From NCBI GenBank assembly GCA_029168955.1, contig JAPDOI010001482.1, positions 62,001-126,000 of the forward strand: a stretch of 64,000 nt of DNA. The letters run 5' to 3'. The translations under genes were made by a program, and so were the position numbers. This document shows positions 28,401-41,514 of the stretch, piece by piece. Origin of the DNA: Aplectana chamaeleonis. Lineage: Eukaryota; Nematoda; Chromadorea; Rhabditida; Cosmocercidae. Numbering within the stretch: position 1 is the first letter of the stretch; every line of letters begins with the position of its first letter. Below the pieces are notes generated by a model. The model made no database searches. It saw only the letters and a program-made list of their open reading frames with translations, and was not told where the DNA came from.

Positions 28401-28422
28401 GTGCGGAGAACGCCGTAGAAAG
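10422..28422 (+). repeat. 42-bp satellite array, more heterogeneous flank
   Basis: This is the same 42-bp unit in the same orientation, but register-breaking indels become frequent, first around 10.4-10.9 kb and then throughout 13-28 kb. The 168-bp order is present in places (10,970-12,400, 13,560-14,040, 15,000-15,500) and gives way to irregular mixes of the GGGTGTGCGCAGAAC, GAGTGTGCGCAGAAC and GAGAGTGCGCAGGAC unit types. Between about 27,800 and 28,200 units are truncated or scrambled (for example around 28,030-28,070), which suggests decay at the array edge. Units remain recognisable up to the switch to the 21-bp repeat at 28,422. In-frame TAG variants (AATGAGTAGGAACAG and close relatives) recur, for example near 10,945, 17,957 and 19,590, which argues against coding function. 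Confidence 0.93.
11361..12032 (+). repeat. 336-bp octamer higher-order repeat, two adjacent copies
   Basis: Two neighbouring blocks of eight 42-bp units match unit for unit: 11,361-11,696 and 11,697-12,032. Each begins with the diagnostic variant TAGCAGTGCGTCGG (positions 11,361 and 11,697, exactly 336 bp apart). Each carries a GAAGAGAACGCC variant (EEN instead of EQN) in its third unit and AATAGGTGTGCGC (N-R-C) in its eighth. The next block, from 12,033, begins TAACAG and lacks the variant. Shared rare variants at fixed positions are what recent block amplification by unequal exchange or slippage would leave. Confidence 0.85.
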
Positions 28423-28710
28423 TGTGCAGGACATCAGTGGGAGTGTGCGGAATGTTACAGAAAGTGCAGGACATCAATGGGAATGTGCAGGACACTAGTG
28501 GGAGTGTGCAGGACATCAGTGGGAGGGTGCAGGACATTAGTGGGAGTGTGCAGGACATTAGTGGGAGTGTGCAGGACATTAGTGGAAGTGTGCAGGACAT
28601 TAGTGGGAGTGTGCAGGACGTCATAGAAACTGTGCAGGACATCAGCGGGAGGGTGCAAGACATTAGTGGGAGTGTGCAGGACGTCATAGACAGTGTGCAG
28701 GACATCAGTG
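28423..28710 (+). repeat. 21-bp satellite, left copy
   Basis: After the last 42-bp unit the sequence changes to about 13 copies of a 21-bp unit of the form GTGCAGGACATTAGTGGGAGT. Some units have GTCATAGAAACT in place of ATTAGTGGGAGT (28,620-28,631 and 28,682-28,693), and these resemble the GCCGTAGAAAGT half of the 42-bp unit. The dimer at 28,587-28,628 matches a 42-bp unit at 32 of 42 positions by hand alignment. In translation [14 protein letters not shown] parallels SVRDPNG-CAQNAVE. The first part (28,423-28,490) is shifted by small indels. The block abuts the LINE fragment and recurs inverted at 29,858-30,279. Confidence 0.9.
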
Positions 28711-29857
<1,147 letters not shown>

Positions 29858-30279
29858 CACTGATGTCCTGCACACTGTCTATGACGTCCTGCACACTCCC
29901 ACTAATGTCCTGCACCCCTCCCGCCGATGTCCTGCACAGTTTTGCTATGACTAATGACTCTGCACTCCACCTCCACCAAATGTCCTGCACACTTTCACTA
30001 ATGTCCTGCACACTCCCACTAATGTCCTGCACCCTCCCACTGATGTCCTGCACCCTTTCTATGAGGTGCTGCACACTCCCAATAATGTCCTGCACACTTC
30101 CACTAATGTCCTGCACACTCCCACTAATGTCCTGCACCCTCCCACTGATGTCCTGCACACTCCCACCAATGTCCTGCACCCCACCGATGTCCTGCACACC
30201 CCACTAGTGTCCTGCACATTCCCATTGATGTCCTGCACTTTCTGTAACATTCTGCACACTCCCACTGATGTCCTGCACA
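29858..30279 (-). repeat. 21-bp satellite, right (inverted) copy
   Basis: About 20 units of the reverse complement of the 21-bp repeat (CACTCCCACTAATGTCCTGC), longer than the left copy. Hybrid units containing TCTATGACGTCC occur at the LINE-proximal end, as on the left. Around 29,935-29,975 the order is disrupted (TTTTGCTATGACTAATGAC). The distal end has the same irregular units as the left copy (CTTTCTGTAACATTCTGCAC near 30,236), which shows common descent by inverted duplication rather than independent amplification. Confidence 0.9.
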
Positions 30280-33200
30280 CTTCCTACGGCGTTCTGCGCA
30301 CACCCATTTGGGTCCCGCACACTTTCTACGGCATTCTGCGCACACCCATTTGGGTCCGGCACTTTCTACGGTGTCCAACGCACTCTCATTTGGGTCCCAC
30401 ACACTTTCTACGGCGTTCTGCGCACACCCATTTGGGTCCCGCACACTTTCTACGGCGTTCTGTTCACACTCATTTTTGGGTCCCACCACGTTCTTACGGC
30501 GTCTTGAGCACTCTCATTCAGGGTCCCACACATTTTCTACGGGCGGTCCGACGCACTGTCATTTGGGTCCCACACACTCCCTTCTACGGCGTTCTGTGCA
30601 CACCCATTTGGGTCCCGCACACTTTCTACGGCGTTCTGTTCACACTCATTTGGGTCCCACACACTTTCTTACGGCGTCCGACGCCTATGCTGTTATTTGG
30701 GTCCTACACACTTTCTACGGCGTTCTGTGCACACCCATTTGGGTCCCGCACACTTTCTACGGCGTTCTGTTCACACCCATTTGGGTCCCGCACACTTTCT
30801 ACGGCATTCTGCGCACACCCATTTGGGTCCGGCACCTTCTGCACGTGTCCGACGCACTCTCATTTGGGTCCCAGACACTTTCTAGGGCGTTCTGCGCACA
30901 CCCGTTTGGGTCCCACACACTTTCTAGGGCGTTCTGCGCACACCCGTTTGGGTACGGCACTTTCTACGGTGTCCAACGCACTCTCATTTGGATCCCACAC
31001 ACTTTCTACGGCGTTCTGCGTACACCCATTTGGGTCCCGCACACTTTCTGCGGCGTTCTGTGCACACCCATTTGGGTCCCACACATCGTTCTACGGCGTC
31101 TTTGCGCACTCTCCATTCCGGGTCCCAGCCCACTTTCTACGGCGTCCGACGCACTGTTATTTGGCTCCCACACACTTTCTACACCGTTCTGCGCACACCC
31201 ATTTGGGTCCCGCACACTTTCTACGGCGTCCTGCGCACTCTCATTCGGGTCCCACACACTTTCTATGGCGTTCTGCGCACACCAATTTGGGTCCCGCACA
31301 CTTTCTACGGCGTTCTGTTCACACTCATTTGGGTCCCACACACGTTCTACGGCGTCTTGCGCACTGTCATTCGGGTCCCACACACTTTCTACGGCGTCCG
31401 ACGCACTGTTATTTGGGGCCCACCCACTTTGTACGGCGTTCTGCGCTCTCTCATTCGGGTCCCACACACTTTCTACGGCGTCCTACGCACACCCATTTGA
31501 GTCCCGCACACTTTCTACGGCGTTCTGTTCACACTCATTCGGGTCCTACACACTTTCTACGGCGTTCTGTACGCACCCATTTGGGTCCCGCACACTTTCT
31601 ACGGCGTTCTGTTCACACTCATTTGGGTCCCGCACACTTTCTACGGCGTTCTGTTCACACTCATTCGGGTCCCACGCACTTTCTACGGCGTTCTGCGCAC
31701 ACCCATTTGGGTTCGAACACACTTTCTACCGCGTTCTGGGTGCACTCTCATTCGGGTCCCACGACACTTTCTACGGCGTTCTGCGCACACCCATTTGGGT
31801 TCGACACACTTTCTGCGGCGTTGTGTTTACCACTCTCATTTTGGGTCCCACACATCGTTCTCACGCGGCGTCTCGGCGCACTCTCATTCGGGTCCCGCAC
31901 ACTTTCTACGGCGTCCGACGCACTGTTATTTCCGGGTCCCACACACTTTCTACGGCGTCCGACGTACTGTTATTTGGATCCCACACACTTTCTGCGGCGT
32001 TCTGCGCACACCCATTTGAGTCCCGCACACTTTCTACGGCGTTCTGTTTCACACTCATTCGGGTCCCCCACACTTTCTACGGAGTTCTGTGCGCAATTCC
32101 ATTTTGGGTCCCGCGAACACTTTCTACGGCGTCCTGCGCACTCTCATTTGGGTCCCACACACTATCTACGGCGTCCGGACGCACTCGCGTTATTTGGGTC
32201 CCACACACCTTTCTACGGCGTTCTTGTGCACACCCATTTGGGTCCCGCACACTTTCTGCGGCGTTCCTGTTCACTCTCATTTGGGTCCCACACACGTTCT
32301 GCGGCGTCTTGCGCACTCTCATTAGGGTCCCACACACTTTCTCACGGCGTCCGACGCACTGTTATTTGGGTCCCACACACTTTCTACGGCGTTCTGGCGC
32401 ACACCCATTTGAGTCCCGCACACTTTCTACGGCGTTCTGTTCTGCTCACACTCATTGGCCCGGGTCCCACACACTTTCATGCGGCGTTCTCTGCACTCTC
32501 ATTTCGGGTCCCACACACCTTCTACGGCGTCCTACGCACTGTTATTTGGGTCCCACACACTTTCTACGGCGTTCTTGTGCACACCCATTTGGGTCCCGCA
32601 CACTTTCTGCGGCGTTCTGTTCACTCTCATTTGGGTCCCACACACGTTCTACGTCGTCTTCATGCACTCCTCATTCGGGTCCACACACACTATCTACGGC
32701 GTCCGACGCACTTTGTTATTTGGGTCCCACCACACCTTCTACGACGTTCTGTTCACACCTCATTCGGGTCCCACACACTTTCTACGGCGTCCGACGCACT
32801 GTTATTTGGGTCCCACCCACTTTCTACGGCGCGTTCTGCGCACACCCATTTGGAGTCCCGCACACTTTCTACGGCGTTCCTGTTCCACACTCATTCGGGT
32901 CCCACGCACTTTCTACGGTCGTTCTGCGCACACCCATTTGGGTTCGACACACTTTCTACCAAAGGCGTTCTCCCTGCACTCTCATTCGGGTCCCACACAC
33001 TTTCTACGGCGTCCTACGCACTGTTATTTGGGTCCCACACACTTTCTACGGCGTTCTGTGCACACCCATTTGGGTCCCGCATTACTTTCTGCGGCGTTCT
33101 GTTCCACTCTCATTTGGGTCCCACACACGTTCTACGTCGTCTTGCGCACTCCTCATTCGGGTCCCACACTTTCTACGGCGTCCGGGACGCACTGTTACTG

Positions 33201-36200
33201 TTGGGTCCCACACACTTTCTACGGCGTTCTGCGCACACACCCATTTGAGTCCCGCACACTTTCTACGGCGTGCTCTGTTCACACTCATTCGGAGTCCCAC
33301 ACACTTTCTACGGCGTTCTGTGCGCACCCATTTGGGTCCCGCACACTTTCTACGGCGTCCTGCGCACTCTCATTTGGGTCCCACACACTATCTACGGCGT
33401 CCGACGCACTGTTATTTGGGTCACTGCACACCTTCTACGGCGTTCTGTTCCTACACTCATTTGGGTCCCACACACTTTCTAGGGCGTCCGACGCACTGTT
33501 ATTTGGAGTCCCACACACTTTCTACGGCGTTCTGCGCCCACCCATTTGGGTCCCGCACACTTTCTACTTGGCGTTCTGTTCACACACTCATTTGGGTCCC
33601 ACACACTTCTCTACGGCGTTCTGTGCGCACCCATTTGGGTCCCGCACACTTTCTACGGCGTCCTGTGCACTCTCATTTGGGTCCCACACACTATCTACGG
33701 CGTCCGACGCACTGTTATTTGGGTCCCACACACCTCTCTCTAATACGGCGTTCTGTTCACACTCATTTGCCAGTCCCACACACTTTCTAGGGCGTCCGAC
33801 GTGATCACTGTGTTGGAGTCCCACACACTTTCTCTACGGCGTTCTGCGCACACCCATTTGGGTCCCGCACACTTTTCTACGGCGTTCTGTTCACACTCAT
33901 TTGGGTCCCACACACACTATCTACGGCGTCCGACGCACTGTTATTTGGGTCCCACACACCTTCTACGGCGTTCTGTTCACACTCATTTGGGTCCCACGAC
34001 ACTTTCTAGGGCGTACGACGCACTGTTATTTGGGTCCACACATTAATTCTTTCTACGGCGTTCTGCATGCACACCCATTTGGGGAGTCCCGCACACTTTC
34101 TACGTTCTGTTCACACTCATTCGGGTCGCACACACTTTCTACGTGGCATGTTCCTGTGCGCACTCCATTTTGGGTCTCCGCACACTTTCTACGGCGTCCT
34201 GCGCACTCTCATTTGGGTCCCACACACTATCTACGGCATGTCCGACGCACTTGTTATTTGGGTCCCACACACCTTCTTACGGCGTTCTGTTCACACTCAT
34301 TTGGGTCCCACACACTTTCTAGGGCGTACGACGCACTGTTATTTGGGTCCATTAGGCTTTCTACGGCGTTCTGCGCACACCCATTTGGGTCCCGCACAAC
34401 TTTCTACGGCGTTCTGTTCACACTCATTCGGGTCGCACACACTTTCTAGGGCGTCCGACGCACTGTTATTTGGGTCCCACACACTTTCTACGGCGTTCTG
34501 CGCACACCCATTTGGGTCCCGCACACTTTCTACGGGGTCCTGTCCACACTCGTTCGGGTCGCACACACTTTCTAGGGCGTCCGACGCACTGTTATTTGGG
34601 TCCCACACACTTTCTACGGCGTTCTGCGCACACCCATTTACTTGGGGTCCCGCACACTTTCTACGGCGTTCTGTTCACATCTCATTCCCGGGTCGCACAC
34701 ACTTTCGTAGGGCGTCCGACGCACACTGTTATTTGGGTCCCACACACTTTCTACGGCGTTCTGCGCACACCCATTTCGCTCCCGCACACTTTCTACGGCG
34801 TTCTGTTCACACTCATTCGGGTCGCACACACTTTCTAGGGCGTACGACGCACTGTTATTTGGGTCCCACACACTTTCTACGGCGTTCTGCGCACACCCAT
34901 TTGGGTCCCGCACACTTTCTACGGCGTTCTGTTCACACTCATTCGGGTCGCACACACTTTCTAGGGCGTCCGACGCACTGTTATTTGGGTCCCACACACT
35001 TTCTACGTCGTTCTGCGCACACCCATGTCGGTCCCCCACACTTTCTACGGCGTTCCCTGTTCCACACTCATTCCGGGTCGCACACACTTTCCTAGGGCGT
35101 CCGACGCACTGCGTTATTTGGGTCCCACACACTTTCTACGGCGTTCTGCGCACACCCATTTGGGTCCCGCGCACACTTTCTACGGCGTTCTGTTCACACT
35201 CATTCGGGTCGCACACACTTTCTAGGGCGTACGACGCACTGTTCATTTGGGTCCACACACTTTCTACGGCGTTCTGCGCGCACACCCATTTGGGTCACCG
35301 TACACTTTCTACGGCGTTCTGTTCACACTCATTCGGGTCGCACACACTTTCTAGGGCACGTACGACGCACTGTTATTTGGGTCCCACACACACTTTCTAC
35401 GGCGTTCTGCGCACACCCATTTGGGTCCTTGGCACACTTTCTACGGCGTTCTGTTCACACTCATTCGGGTCGCACACACTTTCTAGGGCGTCCGGACGCA
35501 CTGTTATTTGGGTCCCACACACTTTCTACGGCGTTCTTGCGCACAATCCATTTGGGTCCCGCACACTTTCTACGGCGTTCTGTCCACACTCATTCGGGGT
35601 CGCACACACTTTCTTGAGGGCGTCCGACGCACTGTTATTTGGGTCCCACACACTTTCTACGGCGTTCTGCGCACACCCATTTGGGTCCCGCACACTTTCT
35701 ACGGCGTTCTGTTCACACTCATTCGGGTCGCACTTTACACTTTCTAGGGCGTACGACGCACTGTTATTTGGGTCCCACACACTTTCTACGGCGTTCTGCG
35801 CACACCATTTGGGTCCTCCGCACACTTTCTACGGCGTTCTGTTCACACTCATTCGGGTCTTTTGCACACACTTTCTGGGGCGTACGACGCACTGTTCATT
35901 TGGGTCCCACACACTTTCTACGGCGTTCTGCGCACACCCATTTGGGTCCCGCACACTTTCTACAAGTGCCCTGTTCTGTTCACACTCATTCGGGTCGCCC
36001 CCATTTTCTGTGGCGTCCTGTGCGCGCCCGTTTGGGTCCCGCACACTTTCTACGGCGTCCTGCGCTCTCTCATTTGCGTCCCACACACTATCTACGGCGT
36101 CCGACGCACTGTTATTTGGGTCCCACACACCTTCTACGGCGTTCTGTTCACACTCGTTTGGGTCCCACACACTTTCTAGGAGCGTCCGACGCACTGTTAT

Positions 36201-36313
36201 TTGGGGTCCCACACACTTTCTACGGCATGTTCTGGCGCACACCCATTTGGGTCCCGCACACTTTCTACGGCGTTCTGTTCCTGTTCACTCATTTGGGTCC
36301 CACACACGTTCTA
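30280..36313 (-). repeat. 42-bp satellite array, inverted, with many small insertions
   Basis: The same 42-bp unit runs on the minus strand for about 6.0 kb (roughly 144 units). Two things set it apart from the left array. First, from about 33.4 kb a unit type with TTTCTAGGGCG and one with GGGTCGCACACAC become common, and with a normal unit they form a 126-bp trimer repeat. Second, one- to few-base insertions are scattered throughout (for example around 32,900-32,970 and 34,060-34,160), far more than in the related array at 45,561-49,424. The portion from 31,402 onwards is the first copy of the tandem duplication. The array ends at TTCTAC/CTGAATGGG, position 36,313. Confidence 0.93.
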
Positions 36314-38500
36314 CCTGAATGGGCGAATAAAGCTTCTCCACCCGTTGCGCAAGCGTATTGTAATGCCGCGCAGAGTTCACGATCAATCGTTCAACGTGCA
36401 GCAAATTCCAGGTGAACTACCGGGTTGTTTGGCTTAAAAATCCTGTAGGGCAGATGGAAGCGATGCCTGCGGCGCAACCCTGTAGGAGACCGCTTCGTTT
36501 TCAGCTTGTTCGGTCTCCTACGGGACAAAAACAGCTCCTGTGGGAGACGCTCGATCGTCGCCTTTTCTCCTGTAGGAGTCACTGCTGCCAGCCAGGAGTG
36601 GCGTGTGACTTCCCACTCGGTTGGATTCGGCGGTTAGGAGACGTTTTGTTACCCAGAAATGTCAGAAAATCGTTTGTTTTCGTCGAATTCATAAATAGTA
36701 TATAAGCAGGCTGGGTTGGTTCCTGGCATCTTTAGCAGACTCGTCTGTAAGGCCCCCGTCATAGTCTGCCGAAAACCGGCCGCCCTTAAATCCCACAGCG
36801 GTCGATATGGTATGAGAAACACTGCAAAACTGGATGGGATGAAGATGATAAAAATCATTCCCAACTGATGAGAATCCAACCTTCTGTAGTACCGTCGGAG
36901 GTCGTATCGGGTAAGGGATCTGTATCATCTATTTACTCGAGACGGTTTTTTATCAGTTGAGGTCGATTTTTCAGATCATAGGGCGATTTCTCATTATCTC
37001 GAGGACGACTTTTTATCGAGCTGAAGATGATTTTATCGCTTCATTTCTGAAAGTTTAGGTTCCTGACAAAGTAAAGATTTGGCATGGCCTTTTTTCAGCG
37101 GAAAAATTCAGCATTATACTCAGGTAAAAGGAAGGTAAAGAAAAATGAAAAAAGTTCTGAGAAACATTCTGAGAACGATTTGGCTTTGCAAATAAATTTG
37201 ATTTTTGGGAAATCGTAGTGAAATAGTTGAAAGTATGATTTGGCAAGTCGAGTTTTGAACCAAATATTGATAAAGAGTTGTGCAAAATGATGAGATCGCG
37301 TATTGTATGGTAAAGCCATCCTGCAGAACATATCAAAAAGCAAAATCACGCGTGATATGGAACAAACAATTGATTTTACTTCACTTGTATGTGAAGACCG
37401 CGGCATTACAGCTCCCGAACGAGCTTTTTACTACTTCTGCCTTATCACGCGTGATTTTACTTCGATATGTTCTACGGATAAGCTTTATACAATGCGATCT
37501 CTCCGTTTTTGCACAACTCTTATCAATATTAGTTGGTTGGAACTCGACTGCCAAATCAGTGCTTTCCAACTACTATTCTATTGACTATTATCATACTTTC
37601 AACTATTTTCATTACATTTCCTAAAAATCAAATTATTCTAAGCCAAGATCAGGTTCTCAGGAATATCGTTCTCAAGAACTTTTTTCATTTTTCTTTACTG
37701 CTTCCAACTTTTTACCTGAGTATAATTCTAATTTTTCGAAAAAAAGGCCATGCCAAATCTTTACTTTTGTTCCGGGAACCTAAACTTTCAGAAATGAAAG
37801 CGATAAAAAATCATCTTCAACTGATGAAAGTCGTCCTCGAATAATAGAAATCGCCCTATGATCTGAAAAAATCGACACTCAACTGATAAAACCGTCTCGA
37901 ATGATACAGTAATCCACCTGGATACGACCTCCGAACACTCAGTCTACAGAAGGTTGGATTCTAACTCAGTTAGGGGAAATGATTTTTATCACTTCATCCC
38001 ATCCAGTTTTGCGTGTTTCATCAGCATATCGACCGCGTGGGAATTAGGGACGTCGGTTTTCGGCAGACTATGACGGGGCCTTACAGATGTAAAACAAGAA
38101 CCAACTCCCGCCTGCTTATTTATGAATTCGACGAAAACAAACAGTTTTCGGGACATTTCATGGGGTAACAAAACGTCTCCTAGCCGGAATTCAACTGAGT
38201 GGGAAGTCACACGCCACTCCTGGCAACTGGCAGCGGACTCCTACAGGAGAGAAACGACGATCGAGGTCTTCCCACAGGGGAGCTGTTTTGAATCCCGTAG
38301 GAGACCGAACATAAAGCGAAGCGGTCTCGCCCTTCAGGACACGCTTTGCAGCATCCGCTTCCATTGGGTCTCCTACAGGATTCAAACAACTCCGGTAGTT
38401 CACCTGGAACGCGCACATTACGCTGAACGATTGATCCGAACTCGCGCGGCGACACGATACGCTTATGCGCAACGGGTGGAGAGCCGGTTCGCCCATTCGA
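36314..38500. mobile_element. Long foldback element, copy 1
   Basis: The 2.2-kb segment is an inverted repeat of itself, with arms of about 1 kb and a short spacer (about 37,357-37,443). It starts CTGAATGGGCGA next to the satellite and ends CCCATTCGA. Matching pairs include GATTTGGCATGGCC (37,076) with GGCCATGCCAAATC (37,747), and CAAAATCACGCGTGAT (37,340) with ATCACGCGTGATTTTA (37,444). CTCCTACAGGAG-like palindromes lie near both ends. No transposase frame is visible. Many single-base differences break the pairing relative to the better-preserved copy 2. It is probably a non-autonomous foldback DNA element; no target-site duplication could be identified. Confidence 0.8.
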
Positions 38501-39544
38501 GGTTCACACACCCTTCATTGATTGATTGGGGTGCTTTGAGACGGAGTTCTCTTTCCAGCCCGAAATGGGGGGAAGAAGGCTATTGGGGCTTTATCCACGA
38601 TTGTAAACTTTGCCGTGCTGAATCAATTTGTCAACGGGGAAGTGTGAAAATCATGCTTCGATTTTAAAGAATTCGAAAACTTGGCAATTTTGGCTAGATT
38701 CCAGCAACCGTTATTTAAGAATTCCCTCCAAGCTACCGTAAAGCAGAGTTCCGGTCTCCTACAGGAGGAGAATCAGGACTCCTACAGGAGAAACCAGGAC
38801 TCCTATCGCAGGGGAGACCCCAAAGGAATCCCAGCGGACTCCATTGGAGCGACGCTTTTAATCTTACGCGCAGGACTACGGTAGCCCTGCGGAGAAAATG
38901 ATCGGCATGGGCGTGCGTGTCGGTTTACGCGACGTTGGCTGACACTGAATAGTACAGGGAAATTTTAGAGCTCCAAAACGGAGTGTAGGTTCTTGAAAAT
39001 CCGTCGAAGCCTATCATAACGCCCACTAGACCCTGGTTCAAGAGCAGACTTTGTAGGAGCAACCCAGGGACAAGGATGCCATTGTCCCGGACCTCGACGG
39101 AGCTACGTCCTCTGTCAACTATCTAGATCCCCCTCACTCGGGCGAATAAATATTCCACAAACTTGGGACCGGAAACTTTTGAAGACATTGAAGCATTCTT
39201 TAATTTGAGCACGTTTTTTTCTCGGAAGAGGGGCACACATTGGTTCCCGAAATGCCGCATTACGGGGAAGAGACCGTAATTCGACCACTCGAGGAACCAT
39301 CATGCGCTCCCCGCGCCAGAAAGTACCGGCAACATACGAAAACCCCTAATCATACATTGGCCTAAATTCATGGAAGGTAAATAATGGAGCTGTAGCAGTG
39401 TACTGTAGCCGTTGCCGTAACAGCGCTCGAATCCTTTCGGGACCCACTGCATCAGAGAGAAAACGTATCAAAATACATCTGCTCAAGAATCTGGTGCTGA
39501 GCGAGGTACTCCACCACTAGAATTTGAATATCTCACGTTGAGTA
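38501..39544. other. Spacer between elements, copy 1; CTCCTACAGGAG cluster, no gene
   Basis: There is no gene. Between about 38,752 and 38,864 there is a cluster of near-palindromic sites: GGTCTCCTACAGGAGG, GGACTCCTACAGGAG, GGACTCCTATCGCAGGGG and GGACTCCATTGGAGCG. The rest (38,870-39,540) is moderately complex sequence, including a serine-poor open stretch on the minus strand (39,115-39,303) that has no recognisable family and is not supported as coding. The counterpart is 51,448-52,455. Confidence 0.7.
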
Positions 39545-40290
39545 TATAGTCAGGTCTGAGGCTTGTTTCCTCAGGAGAAAAGCATTTAAAACTCACCCAC
39601 GGCTGCCGCGGTAGTCGCGTGCGCCGGGCCCGCTATTCGATTCAGGCCGAGAGAAGAGCGCAGGAGTGCAAGTATGGAGCTTCGGGGGGCCCGTTCTGCT
39701 CCCAAATAAATCCTAAGGACATTTTTATACCTCCACGACAAGGCCTGTCGTGCGGTCGCAGAACACTGCGACGTCGCTGTCGGTCAGGGGCCAAGAAAGA
39801 CCCGGCAGGGTACTCGATTTGGCTGGGCCCGCTGTCAGCTGACACCCGTAGCTGTCCGATGCATTACGACGGACAGCCGCGACGGCGACCGATTACCGCG
39901 CGGTTTCCACATTTCAGGCCATAACATCTCCATTCGAGCCAGCGTGACAGCGACAGGTGCTGAGAACTGTTCCTGCGACGGCCAGCATTTTTTACTGTGT
40001 GGGCCTGGTCCCGGGCGCGATTCGTAACAGTTGACTGAAACCTGTCGCGGTCGCAAACTTTTGGTATAACAATGGCGTAAAGTATCGATCAAACGTGATT
40101 AGACATGTAATTGCAGATGCACATGTTTTATCACTTCGACAACAATGCTTTAGCGTTAGAAGCCTATCGGGCCTCCGAAACGCACTAAACCGCTTTTTCT
40201 GAAGCGCAGCCGATCAGCTTATCATACCGCCAGCCGCGGCTGAGATTTAAATGTTTTTTCTTGAGGGAACAAGCCACGGACGTAACTATA
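39545..40290. mobile_element. Inverted-repeat element family 1, interrupted, copy 1
   Basis: Inverted ends lie at about 39,545-39,620 (TATAGTCAGGTCTGAGGC... CAGGAGAAAAGCATTTAAA ... GGCTGCCGCGG) and 40,226-40,290 (CCAGCCGCGGCTGAGATTTAAATG ... AACAAGCCACGGACG, interrupted where dotted). The same ends form a compact 166-bp element at 61,833-61,998, so this copy is that element with extra DNA in its middle. The inserted DNA includes a family-2 element (39,720-40,076), that is, a nested insertion. No coding capacity. Confidence 0.7.
39720..40076. mobile_element. Inverted-repeat element family 2 (TGTCGC-rich), copy 1a
   Basis: The element runs from TTTTTATACCTCCACGAC to TTTTGGTATAACAATGGC and is rich in CTGTCGC/GCGACAG words, which make many internal pairings (CCTGTCGTGCGGTCGCAG on the left, CCTGTCGCGGTCGCAAAC on the right). 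It lies inside the arms of the family-1 element. No frame of significance. Its partner is 52,629-52,970. Confidence 0.65.
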
Positions 40291-40335
40291 CGAATACGAA
40301 AAAACGGGGTGGGTCGTAAAACTTCCGGGTCTAAG

Positions 40336-40717
40336 GCCATTGTTATACCCCCACGACAGGCCTCTCGCGGTCGCAGAGCACTGTTAGGTCGCCGTCGCTG
40401 AGGGCCAGCCGTCGCTTTGTAAAGCTCAGGGCCAAGAAACACCCGGCACGATGCAGGATTTGGCTGGATCGTTGTCGCTGACACCCGTCGCAGTGCACTG
40501 CACTGGACAGCCGCGACAGCGACCAGATACCCCACGGTTTCCACATTTCAGGCGACATGACATACCCTTTCGAGCCAGCAGACCGCGACAGAGTGCTGCA
40601 AATCATGTTCTTACCACAGCGTTTTTCTACTATGCGTGGATCTGGTCCCGACACGATTTAGTAACAGCTTGGACCGCACCTGTCGCGGTCCTGGCAAACT
40701 TCTGGTATAACAATGGC
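40336..40717. mobile_element. Inverted-repeat element family 2 (TGTCGC-rich), copy 1b
   Basis: Inverted ends are GCCATTGTTATACC at 40,336 and GGTATAACAATGGC ending 40,717, a perfect 14-bp match. The interior has CTCTCGCGGTCGCAGAGCAC, CGCCGTCGCTGAGG and GCCGCGACAGCGACC. It lies some 50 bp beyond the family-1 element. No coding capacity. Confidence 0.72.
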
Positions 40718-40795
40718 ATAAGAGGAGGGATTGTAGCTCCCCTAGGGTCCTACGCAACGACCCGCTTGACCCTGTCATAAACTGGGCGTAGCTAT

Positions 40796-41296
40796 ACTCT
40801 GTCCCCAAACGAGATGGCAAGCGAAGAGTCCAAAGAAGCAGCGCTCCCTCTGCGTCCCCTACGTTTTTGCATTACGGTAAAGATGTCGCGTACGCAAATC
40901 ACGTGTACGCGACACAGCATCTGTCTTGCCGTTCAATCCAAAAACAGAATTCATCGAGTTCCCCATGTGTACTTCGTTCCATTTTTTCCGCATACCTCAT
41001 CTTTTTTTTGCATTATTTTCCGCTGAAAATGTCCGAAATGCTCTCTTTATGCAAAGGCTATAGAATCGAGTCGTGAGAATTACGACTTTTTAAAGAAGGA
41101 TAGATATTCTTATTTACACAGCAGGTAGGGGTTTAAGGAAATAAATTCTGCTTTTTGGATTACGGTAGATTCTGTCGTAGCGCACGTGATTTGCGTACAA
41201 GACGTCTTTACCGTATTCTAAAAACGTCAGAGACGCAGTGTGAGCCCTGCTTCTTTCGACTCTTCAACACGCTTGCCATCTCGTTTGGGAAAGAAA
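40796..41296. mobile_element. Foldback element family 3, copy 1
   Basis: The inverted arms have CCCCAAACGAGATGGCAAGC at the left end and GCTTGCCATCTCGTTTGGG at the right. Each arm has an internal block around TACGCAAATCACGTG (left) and GCACGTGATTTGCGTA (right) and TTACGGTA words. The unpaired middle (about 40,950-41,140) is AT-rich. No frame of significance. The partner 53,669-54,146 is cleaner. Confidence 0.75.
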
Positions 41297-41514
41297 GAAA
41301 TATCTGGGCGCTTTTCTCTCCCATCTTACACCACCTAAGGTCGTAAAGATACATCCTTAGAGGCCGCGACGCGTTGTCATCTTCGATATCGGAAGAAGTC
41401 GATACGCCTGGCGTGCGTTCTCGCTGTCACAGGAGTATGAACCTCGTCACTAAAGGGGTTCAGAAAGTGTTCCAAAGGGTCCAGCGGAGCTGTGATATAT
41501 CGCAACAGTATACA

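Noticed and set aside
1..28422. CRISPR array
   Set aside because: The 42-bp units are contiguous variants of one sequence with no unique spacers between constant repeats, and there are no cas genes; the context is eukaryotic.
38122..38667. 181-codon frame across the foldback arm
   Set aside because: It runs through the inverted repeat and its flank, is disrupted in the near-identical copy at 51.1-51.6 kb, and shows no recognisable domain.
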